A stretch of 64,000 bases of DNA, taken from positions 59,693,547 through 59,757,546 of the forward strand of contig NC_092628.1 in the NCBI RefSeq assembly GCF_039555335.1. The letters run 5' to 3'. The stretch comes from Amphiura filiformis. Its lineage: Eukaryota > Echinodermata > Ophiuroidea > Amphilepidida > Amphiuridae. Below are positions 11,956 through 24,500 of the stretch, piece by piece. Within the stretch, counting starts at the first letter, position 1. The number at the start of each line of letters is the position of its first letter. The position numbers and the translations under genes are program-made. The notes under the pieces were generated by a model. That model did not search any database. It saw only the letters and a program-made list of their open reading frames with translations, and was not told where the DNA came from.

Positions 11956-13485
11956 AAGTAACCGCTATCTATTGAAGATAGCAAGTAACTGCTATCTACC
12001 GAAGATAGCAAGTAACTGCTATCTACTGAAGATAGCAAGTAACCGCTATCTACTGAAGATAGCAAGTAACCGCTATCTACTGAAGATAGCAAGTAACCGC
12101 TATCTATTGAAGATAGCAAGTAACTGATATCTACCGAAGATAGCAAGTAACTGCTATCTACTGAAGATAGCAAGTAACCGCTATCTACTGAAGATAGCAA
12201 GTAACCGCTATCTACTGAAGATAGCAAGTAACCGCTATCTATTGAAGATAGCAAGTAAGCTATCTACTGAAGATAGCAAGTATCTATCTGAAGATAGCAA
12301 GTAACTGCTATCTATTGAAGATAGCAAGTAACTGCTATCTACTGAAGATAGCAAGTAACTGCTATCTATTGAAGATAGCAAGTAACTGCTATCTATTGAA
12401 GATAGCAAGTAACTGCTATCTACTGAAGATAGCAAGTAACCGCTATCTACTGAAGATAGCAAGTAACTGCTATCTATTGAAGATAGCAAGTAACTGCTAT
12501 CTATTGAAGATAGCAAGTAACTGCTATCTACTGAAGATAGCAAGTAACTGCTATCTACTGAAGATAGCAAGTAACTGCTATCTACCGAAGATAGCAAGTA
12601 ACTGCTATCTACTGAAGATAGCAAGTAACCGCTATCTACTGAAGATAGCAAGTAACCGCTATCTACTGAAGATAGCAAGTAACCGCTATCTATTGAAGAT
12701 AGCAAGTAACTGCTATCTACTGAAGATAGCAAGTAACTGCTATCTATTGAAGATAGCAAGTAACTGCTATCTATTGAAGATAGCAAGTAACTGCTATCTA
12801 CTGAAGATAGCAAGTAACTGCTATCTACTGAAGATAGCAAGTAACCGCTATCTACTGAAGATAGCAAGTAACCGATATCTACCGAAGATAGCAAGTAACT
12901 GCTATCTACCGAAGATAGCAACTGCTATCTACCGAAGATAGCAAGTAACTGCTATCTACTGAAGATAGCAAGTAACTGCTATCTACCGAAGATAGCAAGT
13001 AACTGCTATCTACAGAAGATAGCAAGTAACCGATATCTACCGAAGATAGCAAGTAACCGCTATCTACTGAAGATAGCAAGTAACTGCTATCTACTGAAGA
13101 TAGCAAGTAACTGCTATCTACTGAAGATAGCAAGTAACTGCTATCTACTGAAGATAGCAAGTAACTGCTATCTACTGAAGATAGCAAGTAACTGCTATCT
13201 ACCAAAGATAGCAAGTAACTGCTATCTACTGAAGATAGCAAGTAACCGATATCTACCGAAGATAGCAAGTAACCGCTATCTACTGAAGATAGCAAGTAAC
13301 TGCTATCTACTGAAGATAGCAAGTAACTGCTATCTACTGAAGATAGCAAGTAACTGCTATCTACTGAAGATAGCAAGTAACTGCTATCTACTGAAGATAG
13401 CAAGTAACTGCTATCTACTGAAGATAGCAAGTAACTGCTATCTACTGAAGATAGCAAGTAACTGCTATCTACCGAAGATAGCAAC
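11956..13485. repeat. 27-bp hairpin minisatellite, block 2 (about 56 units)
   Basis: Continuation of the array in block 1 with the same unit and loop variants. Irregular units occur near 12257-12300 and at 12910-12925, where register shifts. Because 27 is nine codons and the unit lacks stops in one frame on each strand, long open frames appear on both strands. I consider them non-coding. Confidence 0.95.
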
Positions 13486-15928
13486 ATTGGAAAATAGTAT
13501 AAATAAACATACCCGTGATATTTAAGTCAAAAGAAACTTTTATTATTCTCACTCACTACTTCGTAAACAAGATTCATCAACTTAATATTGACTTTCATAG
13601 TATTCTTAGTGTAAATTTATGAGTCCAACATTTCCTTTTTGCCACTTCACTTATAGTGCTATACTAGTATCTGCTTTAACATGCTTAAAATATCAGCAAA
13701 TTATAAAAGGATTCCATATAATATATTTTACATATAAAAGGCACAATTAATCATGTTAATTGAATGTTGTGATCTTTCTTCATTTAGTAAGCTCAAGTTA
13801 TATCTCTTGTAATGCTTATAAAAGCTACATCCATGAAAATACCTGACTTTGGTAAACAAGATGCAAGCGTAATGTAACACTTCTAAATTAATCATTCACA
13901 TGATTTGTTGGGAGATACCTTCTTATCCTTGTTCTTTACCTTCAATTCTGTATGTTTCTATATTTCTTTGCATGTAGGCAGCATGCTTACAAATGCCTTT
14001 TAGCGGGCATGAGCATTTTACTTCAGCCTGGTCCCATCAGGACCCAAGTGTGTCTCCACACTTGTTAATATATACTTCATGACAAGATCATTTTTAAATA
14101 ATCTTGTTTTCCTCAAAACGGATTACTAGCTTTTATTATATCAGATAATTTCAATTGTCAAAAAATAAATCTGAAAATGCTGATAGGTAGAAAAGACAGA
14201 AGTTGTATAATGGGCACCAGCCAACCATATTTTGATTTAATGTTGTTGAGTACTGTCTTTATCTCATCTTTAATAATGTCAGTTTATAATGCCCCAATTG
14301 ATTTATTTTCATGTTTATGTGACTAGGCCTATATCCTTTCAGAAAAAGCGATCATAAGAAGGCTGTCCCCTGTCCTCATAGACATTCCTGTTTCAACCTT
14401 ATTCTTCATAATGTACTTTTGTTCTAAATCTTAAATGATTTAGAACAATGATTTAGAACATATTTTATGTGATTTGAAAATATATACATAATAATGGAAA
14501 TAAAAGGAAAATGAATGAATGGATAAATGAACAGATGAAAAAACTGTTTCTGTAATCTTGGAAATAGTCATGACCTGTAGTATTTGCTGTTACTGAGTAA
14601 AAAATCCTCAAGAGCTTGATAATATGGTAACAAAATCAATATTGAGCAAATGCCTCTTACCTCATTATAGTGAGGTAAATGTGGCTGATGTTAGTTAGTG
14701 TTATTTTATTTTCACAGAAATACACTTGAGTGGGGAATTGAAATTCTAACTGCATTTTATATGTTAGATATTTCAATATTAGTTTGTTTTTGTATCTGCA
14801 TGGTTTATTAATTACCATGATTACCACATGTACACGTACCATATTTGACCTAATTATCACCTCTCCCCTAATAAGCAGGCCATAGAAAATTTCCACATGA
14901 CGACTCTCTAAGCACTCCCTTTTCGATGTACATGTACAACTAGATTCCATTCAATTTCTAAATACAATTATCATCTAAGTAAAGTCTAATGCTGGTTTCA
15001 TACTACCCTGCCGCTTGCCGCTGAGCGGCGTGGCGCACACGTATTGCAGACAAACGGACACAATAAAGGCTTGCCATTGGTTGAAACGCCCTGTCGCTTG
15101 CCGCAGCGGCAGGAAAGTATGCTGGAGGCTTTAGGGGAGAACTTATAACTTGTGAACCCTTTATTTATGTTGCTAAAAACAAGAAAATGAATACTTGTGA
15201 CCATATGTCATATACAGTACCATGCAGTGATTTGTCAGACCAGAACATACCCCACAATTCAAATTCATGTTTTGGCATTTTCAAAACCCACATACCCATT
15301 ACCCACAGTCAGGGGGCACTTATTAAAATGGTAAAATGGAGTTTTTCATGAAATTAAAGAATTATAAAAAATATCCAATTTACAATGTCACACATCATTG
15401 CATTGGTCCCAATGGCCCACATTACGTTACACAACAATGTGGACATTTTAAATTAAACCAGTTGTGCCAAACAAAATATGCTATCAAATACTTTTATATT
15501 TTTGTAAAGAACTTAACAACATTAAGTTTATTATAATTGATTTAACCTTAACACAATATTTTAATGCTTATACATACTCAAATCTTTACTCTAATCCCAA
15601 TCATATCCGAAGCCCTATTACCATGATTACAATTCTAACTCTAGTCTATATATCCTAAGTATATTGTGACTTTGTAAATTCCACTTATGAGTAGGAACAC
15701 TATCAAGTATTTTTCTATTCCAAGATGTTTCATCGTACGTTAACCAGAATTGGGTCACCACCAATGGTTTGAAACAGCTGATTATTGTGCTTTACATGAA
15801 GCTGAAAATCAAAAAATACTTTTCAATGATAATTTAGGGTTTCGATAAACCATTTGTAACAGCCATGAAGTCTAATATCAGGCTGCAACTTTCACCATTA
15901 CCCTTTTTTACTGCTTTCCTTGTAGTAC
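13486..15928. other. Intergenic region downstream of the STAND gene
   Basis: AT-rich, with no gene seen. It contains one GC-rich inverted repeat at 14992-15126. On the minus strand an AATAAA at 15532-15527 could serve as poly(A) signal for the gene ending at 15929, though it is about 400 bases away. Confidence 0.55.
14992..15126. mobile_element. Short GC-rich inverted-repeat element
   Basis: CATACTACCCTGCCGCTTGCCGC on the left pairs imperfectly with GCCGCAGCGGCAGGAAAGTATG on the right. The interior has CpG-rich GCCGCTGAGCGGC. It is probably a MITE. Confidence 0.5.
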
Positions 15929-18900
15929 TCAGTTGGTCAAGTCCTTCAGTTGAGAAATAGCTTTGACAGCAGCTTCAGTATGCTTGTGGCCATCCCCCAA
16001 GAATGTAGAGAAGATACGCAGAGCTTCCCTGAACTGAAATCCAGCTCTCTTGTATAGGTTGGTAGACAAGTAGAAAGCTCCTAGATTGTATCTGTAAGCA
16101 ATTTTCAAACATGCACAAGTTTTCATAAATATACCATGGTCCACCACAATTTGTCAAACTTGGTTTTGTTATACAATAAGCTATAAGACATCCAAGAAAA
16201 AGTTATCACGTTTTAAAACTATTTTAATTGGATGTCAAAAAATGGATTCTTAATATTACAATAAGGGCTATCTGTGCTTGAACAACTTAAGCATGCTGTT
16301 TCAGACATCATCTGATTACTGTTTTATGCTTATTGCAATGAAACATTTATTCCATAATGTAAAGACAATTATATTTTAGCTGTTGAACCAAACATAATGG
16401 TCTGGCCATTTTATATGTTGTGTCATCTTGTGGTTATTGGAAAATGTTAAAGACATTGCATATTATAAAATACCTGTCTTAGTAAGCACATGTAACCATT
16501 AACCAAAATGTCTTTTGTAACAATTCTTTATAAGTCAATAAGATCAACATTTTAGTCAAAAGTTTTTTGTGTATACTACATTTGTGTATGTCATAAGAAC
16601 AAACAGAGATAATGGGCCAATTCATAATAAAAGTGGGGAAAAGAGCAAAATTGAGAAAGGAAAAGAACCATTATTGTTATCCATTTCCAATGTTATTGTT
16701 GTTGCATTTTCAAAAACAAATTAACGAAATGGAAAGATTTACCTAATTATACCAGCATTGGAAGCTTATCACCAGTCACCATATATTCTAACAGCAATGA
16801 CTTATTACACGTGGAAATATTTTGATGCTTACCTTACAATTGCCACATCCACATGGTCATTGCCATATGTCTCTACAAGTATAGCCAACACTCCTTTGAA
16901 GATCTCCCCCGCACTGTTGTCATTCATGTCATCCATCACCAACCCTATGTTATTGAGAATAGCAGCAACTCCAGGTCCAACAGGTATAGGAGTGTAGCTT
17001 CCTCCAGCATTCCTTGACTGTATGACAATTCGCTGATCTGTTTTGGAGATAAATTTGGTTTACATTACTAATAGGCAACACATTTTTTAAATATCAAATA
17101 CATTTTGGCGCCCATTTGGATGCAATTCGAAGAATTATTTTACCAAATATATCAACAGAGTGCAAAATCCTGACATTTAATTTTAAAACATGCTAAATGG
17201 ACTCAAGATCTTCCAAATCTTTTATGCAAGATAGGTATGCTACCAGTATTGACAATGTGACTTCATCATAGTAATGAAAAAACACTTCATTCGAAAGTGC
17301 ATCATTGAGTTTTATGTAAGATTCTCTACTTGTATAAATTATTAAAATTATAAATGTGAGGCACTGATTTCAAACTTCAGGTTTAATCATTAAATAATCA
17401 TCTGTGATTTATTGATATACTTTAACTGAAGTAGGAACTTGAATTTTAAATGAAATTAATCACTTTCCAAATGCAACCACTTACCTGTCCTATGATAGCA
17501 GCAACATAATGGTGACTAGAGCCCAATACATCTACAGCTACCTCCTGTGCTCTCATCAAGAAACGCTTAGCCATTTCCACATTTCCTTGGAGTCTCATTA
17601 CAGTGCTGTAGAATAAAATAACAATAAAATTACATTAATACATCTTTATAGAATATAGAATTTTCTATCCATTTGGGCTACAGTTGGTGTATCAGCTGGG
17701 GATATCAAGATTGTGCTCCATATGCGCCACAATATTTCACGAGTTGTGAAATCCTGCAAATGGAACTGCTATCAACATATCAAGGTAATTCATAGACAAG
17801 AACTACAATCAAGGAAATTAATATTGGCACACTCTGGCATACTAATGTAAATCGCCACCCCTCTCCCCCAGTTCAATGTTGATGATAGCACTATTTCCAT
17901 TGGGCTCCCCAGTCTCCTCAACATTGATTGAGGGGGAATGGGGGGGGGGAGGTTTGCACTTAATTCTCATCAAACATGGTTATACTGAACTATTAGAGCA
18001 GCAATGACAAGATCCAACATATTGTCAAGGTGTGCCAATTGTTTTTTCCTTCATTGTAGCTTACAAATAAAGAAAATAATAGTTAACTGTTTTCATAATT
18101 TCTTCATTTTGTCAACCACAGAGTAAAAAGTGTTTTTCACTCCATCAAATATTTTGAAATGATAGAGTACAAATGTAAAACTATAAACCACTCTCAGTAT
18201 GAGCTTTATATTTGCAAAGGACATATTTTTGTACCTACCCCATTCCTACAAGGGCTTTAACCAGACATAGCTTCTGTGCAGGCATCTTGGGTTTTTGCTG
18301 TCTACTCAGTGCCTCATGGAAATAGTTGTAGGCATCATCAAGGAGATGAAGCTTTTGACAAACAGTTCCCAGGTTGATTAACACCTGTAAATGGTAAATT
18401 CATAGGGATTCAATATACTAGTACACATTTATCATAGAGTACTAAGTAATAATAATTATGGGTCCACAATGTTTCAATGTTTGCTAACAAATATAATGAG
18501 CACTTCCCAGGAATAACATTATTTAAATATTCAACTTATGTAACACAGCATTTTTTTTTAAATTTTGAGTTGAAATTCATGTGAACTTATTTGTTTTCAT
18601 CAAACTGAAACTGAAGCTGTAAGCCCAATGTGAATGGAATTTTCAATATTTTGTAGCCTATAAAAAGTAACAATGAGAACTGAATCAACAACAAAAACAA
18701 GATATTTTGAAAATGTGATTTGGTGGGAAGCTCTTTACAGCTGCAGCTCTTGCAGACACTAGGGGCGAGTTTCCCGACAGGAGTCTTATTAAGCCCTAGT
18801 CTTAAGGTGGCCTTGAGGCTACTAAGCCTAGCCCGCTTCCGAAGCCCGAGTCTTAACTCTAGCCGGATTTCTTCAACGCAAATTCAACCTAGTCTTAGGG

Positions 18901-21516
18901 GCCTTGCAGGCTTAACGCTTGACAACCTCGTCCCTTTCAACCAGCGACTTAATTATATAGGCTGTTGGAGGTAGATGTACATAAGCTGTGGTCCTCACGG
19001 TTTACCGTACTAAACAAGGTTGCCGTCTCATTATCGCAATGTTCCCGGCGCAAAGACTAGCCTGGACCCGCGGTCTTGTCCCGGTCTTGTGCTTGGGCTT
19101 ATACCGTACACAACTTGATGCAAGAATATTGTGTCTGTTTTTGTGTCTTTTATGTATTATTTTATTTGCACTTGACTTTTTATGAGTCCAACTTGTATGA
19201 ATGATACGCCTATGCTTTATACTCGTGATTTTTTCTTTGCATCCCAAAAAGGGTAAAACTGTAAGCCTAATGGAAAGGAATCTGTGATTCCCCTAAAAAG
19301 GAAAGCAACCAACGTGCTATCTACTGCTGATAACAGTAGTCTTCTCAGATCTCACATGAAGTTATCTGTTGGTACAATATTTATAATTATTTAAGGGCTG
19401 GGGTATGAGCGTTTGGACAGTATTTATTTTGGGACATTAGAGCACATCAGACATATCGAATTGCATTCTGAATCTGAAGAATGTCATTCTGATATCAAAT
19501 AATTTTGACTTTTGAAATTAGCAATTTAATACACATTTTATGGCAAATCATTAAAATTGATATTTTTGATATTTAACAGTACTTGAAGTAAACTTTATAA
19601 ATCTGATGATTTATACTTAAAGTGTATGTAGGTGGGATGAAAAGCCGACGATCAATTGAAAATTTTGACCTTTCATTATAGAAGATATGGATTTTTTTTC
19701 CCCAAAACACCACAAAAAAAAAGGTCTTTTGGAAAAAAATCCATATCTTCAATATGAAAGGTAAAATTTTCAATTGACCGTCGGATTTCTTCCCTACTAC
19801 ATACACTTTAAGAATATATCATTAGATTTATATAATTTACTTCGAGGACTGTTATATATCAAAATTTGAAAAATATCAAATTTTTATAATTTGTCATAAA
19901 ATTTGTATTACATTATGATTATCAAAAATGAAAATTATTTGATATCAGAAAGACATGCTTCAGTATTCAGAATGCAATCGATAGGTCTGATGCTCTCATG
20001 TCCCACAAAAATACTGTCGAAAAGCAATAAACGCTCATTTTAGATCCCTTAAGTAGAAGATATAGCAATATTATATGCATCTTATCCGTAAATTCAGTTT
20101 TAATACTGCATACATTATTGTTTCGTGTCAAATATTTACTATATCTTTACCAATTTTGTCCTTCTTCTATTGGTATAATATAGGCACTCCAAAATAATAT
20201 TGTAATAGGCCTACGTATGAAAAGTACGAGTATCAAACTATTAGGGCTTGGATAGGGACAGGTGGTATCATATAGGTCTTCATAATGATGGTAAAAAAAT
20301 GGTACAAATGCCATATTTAAGATATTAAAGCTGGTGACATATAGGCCAATGGTACAAAAGTGGGATAAATGCAATTTATTTAACCTTAAAAATTGTGTTT
20401 TTAAGGTTAAAATGACCAAATAATGAGGTTAATTAATAACTCTCAGAAGTAGGCCTAATTTATTTTTTTTCATGGGGGGGCAAGAGCTCCCCCTAGGCGC
20501 GAACACTGCTTACTCATGTTAATTGAAAGACCGTCAAAAATATGAAAGATAAACTTTGCGTTACAATTTAAATAATTTGTATATTGAAATAGACCAAGGC
20601 TTACGACCTAAGACCTGCTCTGAGGCAGGGCCAAGAAAAGCCGCTGTAAGCCTGGTCTAACAGGCTTGCGTGAGACTACGGCTACAGAAGACTGATTTCG
20701 AGAAATGCAAATTTTACTGAAGCCTGGGGCTAATCCTACAAGCCTGGCCCACGGGCTAACGAAGGCTCGAGGCTATGGTAGCCGTGCTTCGGGAAATACG
20801 TTTTCAGTTAAGCCTGGTCTTACGACCTCTTAAGCCTTGAGGCTAGACAAGCCAATTGCTAAGCCACCCGTCGAGAAATTCGCCCTAGATCACTAAGATC
20901 AGTGGATAGAATAGTTAACGAAGTGGTAATTCCTATGTTGGTTTTCTACTATGCATGACCAAGAAAGATGTTGATGCAGATCCAGCAAGAACAAACTATG
21001 GCATCTGCATTAATATTTCGATATCTGTCAATAGGCACATCTTATTGATATTAATCCAGGCGGTATTGGACACACAGCATGTGACATACGAGGCTGATGA
21101 AACTACAAAGCTGACAGCCCATTCAAAATAGATGGTTAGTAGTTACAAATTGAAAAAACCAAAACAAAAAATACCATACTTACAGTGGGGTTCTTTGTCG
21201 CACCCCAGATTCCATTGTGGAAAATGTTCATGAACATGTTTTGTTCCACAACAGTCACCTAAAAGATATTGTTTTTTGAAATGTACCAGTGCATTAGCAC
21301 TTAATATTTGTTTGTAATGTAATATTACAGACTTTAAAAAACCCTTGTGCTCCTGTATCATGAAATATAATTAACAAAATTAGTTGGAAACTTACATCAA
21401 TAACATCTGGGTGATTGCATTGCATTTTATGTGAATTGTTCCCCATAAATATAAGAATGCTGTTAGTCCTGCAGTATTTTGATTCCAACTCTTTCAGCAA
21501 ATGTTCAAACTCCAGC
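15929..21516 (-). CDS. STAND gene exons 29-34: C-terminal TPR repeats
   Basis: Residues about 1630-1903 include TPR-like helices: VLINLGTVCQKLHLLDDAYNYFHEAL, MRLQGNVEMAKRFLMRAQEVA, VAAILNNIGLVMDD with EIFKGVLAIL, and YNLGAFYLSTNLYKRAGFQFREAL, ending KDLTN and TGA at 15929-15931. TPRs bind partner proteins, or form the autoinhibitory or ligand-sensing end in STAND proteins. The 2.8-kb intron between exons 30 and 31 holds a complete inverted-repeat element with a second one nested inside. Confidence 0.85.
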
Positions 21517-24500
21517 CTAAGTACAAGTACAAATTATAATTACTAGTATTATAAATGATGGTGGTTGTTGCTGTACCAGAATCAATGCATTTATTGGTGA
21601 CAAAAGCAGTAATTATGACATTTTCCTGCTACATGATAATGACCACCAAACTTGGTCAGAAGAACCACTGACCCATTGGGTCACACATGGGTCAGTAGGG
21701 GTCATTCAGTGCAGCTAAACTAAGCTCTGTGGCCCAATATTGGTCAGCAGGACTGTTGGCATTGTGTATGTTGTATGTTTTGGATCAAACATCAGTTGCC
21801 CTCTATGACTGCTCAAATTGGTCAGTCCATAGACCCTATAGGGTCTATGGCCAGTCAGAAGAACTACTTTAAGAATATAATACATGATTAGGTCACTGGG
21901 TCATTTAATGGCTGTCTGATATAATGCTTCTTTAGTCAGTTTAGTGTTCTAGTTTAAATTGACTTTAGTGTTTAAGTTTGGTAGAACTGACCTTGCACCA
22001 TTGAGTAGTCCCAGTTGCATAAAGAACTCTGCCAAGGAACGTATCAGTCCAACTTTGTCGACAGCTTTGTCAAATTGTGATGTGCCTTTGAGTGCACGAT
22101 AAGCATTCTCTACTTGCTCATACCCACCAAGCTAATATAAAACAAACAAAATAATAATAATATACATGTGTAAGTTTGGTATCATATCACTCCAATCTTA
22201 TGGAATGCTAGTAGCACACAATCCTCATAATTTGTACAAGATTATCTGACCTTCTGAGACTGATAAAGGGCATTATTTGTGTAAACATAAACTTGTGTCC
22301 TGAATTGAAATTCTTCAGTAATATGAGCTAATATGTATCTGTGTGACATTATCAGAATACACTACTGACACATAGAAGTATAAGCTAAACTTACCAACTG
22401 CCATGATTTCATGAGCTGAAATTTCCCATCCTCAGTTTTCATCAATCTCTGGAATACATCAATGTTCAGAATTGTTGCTTTCAGTCTCTCCAGTTCTCCT
22501 GCTTCAGCTAGTAGGTAAGGAACTTCATCTACCTGAAAGAATTATTCAATATTCTGAATAGCACAGATTCTACCATCTCTGGCAATTGAGTCTCTGGGTT
22601 GATTGCTCAGTCTTTTTAAGCAAGCAATCCAAATGATCAATAGATTTTCTAATATCAAACAACCTCACAAATTGTTTCTATTTTCGTTAAAGTGATGGTA
22701 ATAGTTCTGTCAGTTTTGTAGGCCTTTCCCAAGGTTTACAATAGCAGAGTGAAAGGCAGTGGCATCGATTTCTTTTTGACATTGGGGGGATGGGGTTTGA
22801 AAAAATTCTTGAAATATAGTGAATCCAGCACCTTTTAGCAACAGAATAAGTTTATGATACAAATGCCATCGCCATATTGAAGCTAAAATAGTGAAATTTT
22901 GCATGTAGCATTTTTAGCATCCGATTATAATAGCCCTTTTATGCCCTCGATATTCACCTGTTTCTAATACATAAATCAACCTTTGCATTTTTCCTCTATT
23001 TCAGTCCCATCACGTCACAGATCTTCATCTATTTCTACTACATAATATTTTCCATTGAGAATTTTAATCAGCTGACATCATTTTATGCTTTTCTTTAAAA
23101 CACAGCATTAGACCAAATGATTATTTTCTGAACACATGTGCTAGGAGAGTCTTTTGGTATATTTTGATTTTCATGCTTTTATGCTATCTACTGAAGATAG
23201 TCTATACTGAAGATAGTATTTAGGGCTCATTTATGTCCTTGATTTTCACCTGTTTTTACTACAAAAGTCACACTTTGTATTTTCCCTTCGACTTGTATAT
23301 TTTAGTCCCATCATGTCCCGGACCTTTAATTATCTCCTTCTGCTACAAATTACATATACATTCCATTCAGAATTTTTATCAGCTGCCATCATTTTAGCCT
23401 TTTGCTTAAACCTCAGCATTAGGCGTAATGACTGTGTTCTGAACGTGTGCCCAGAATGCATGTTAGGAGAGTCTTTTGGTATATTTTGATGTTTCATGGT
23501 TTTTATCTACTGAAGATAGCATTTAGTGCCTATACAGAAAATAATTCTTACATTTAGTATTAGAAAACGGGCTTTAAGAAAGTATTTTGGTATATTATTT
23601 GTTAATTCGAAACTTACATATCTATCAGAGATTTGTTGTCTATCAAAGAAATCTACCAGCATGAGGTACCCTTTGTGTTTATCCTCTGGGGATCTCAGAT
23701 ACTTGGATTCCACAGCTTGACGCAAGTAATCATGGAAGAAATTCACAATGCCATTGCGATTCACAAGGTTCTCATCCAGTGACAGATAGAAAGGTGACCA
23801 GATGCTTGTTTCTACCTATCAAATGTAATAGCATTAAAATAAGCCATAATTACAATATTATACAATAAGCCTACTTTATTATAAAATAATACAAACAATG
23901 TGACATGGTGCAATGCAACATAGCACATGTTAAGTTAAGCATTTAAGTTACCATCCTTCTTTTTCATTAAATGCATTTGAGCTGTGATGTTGTACCAATA
24001 AAATTATATTCTATATCATGCAAATGTTTACTGCTTACTTTCAGCATGCTCAGCATCTCTTCTTCACTCATTCCTCTGCGTGAACACCAAATAGCTACAG
24101 TAGTACTGCAAACAAGTCCTGGCCTAGAATGCAAGTACATTATATCATTAAAAATTATGAAGGGTGCAATATCATTTGCATAATTATATGCCATGCATAT
24201 ATCAATTAAAGCCTTAATATACAAAATATTATGCTCTCAGGAAAGTTTTCTAGTCATTTAAAGCCAAACTGATGAGGTGTAATGAAAGAAAACTCACATA
24301 ATATCTTAGTCGCTTAATTGTGGTATTCTATGGGGATTTAAAGTCATAATGATTTTAATTCAAACTGTAATTGCTCTGTAGCCAACACAATGAATTTGGT
24401 TGAATCCAATTGGGTGTTGGGACATGTGTAACATTACAAATATGCCAAAAAATCAGGTTTGAAAAAAGAATTGACCAAACTCATTTAAAAAAATCTTTTT

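Noticed and set aside
9396..13485. CRISPR-like array of short palindromic repeats
   Set aside because: Units are head-to-tail with no unique spacers, and the context is a eukaryotic genome with introns.
11664..13487. Long repetitive open frames on both strands of the minisatellite (up to 228 codons)
   Set aside because: They exist only because the repeat unit is nine codons long and lacks stops in one frame on each strand. Unit shifts and the LINE break them, and no start context or domain is seen.
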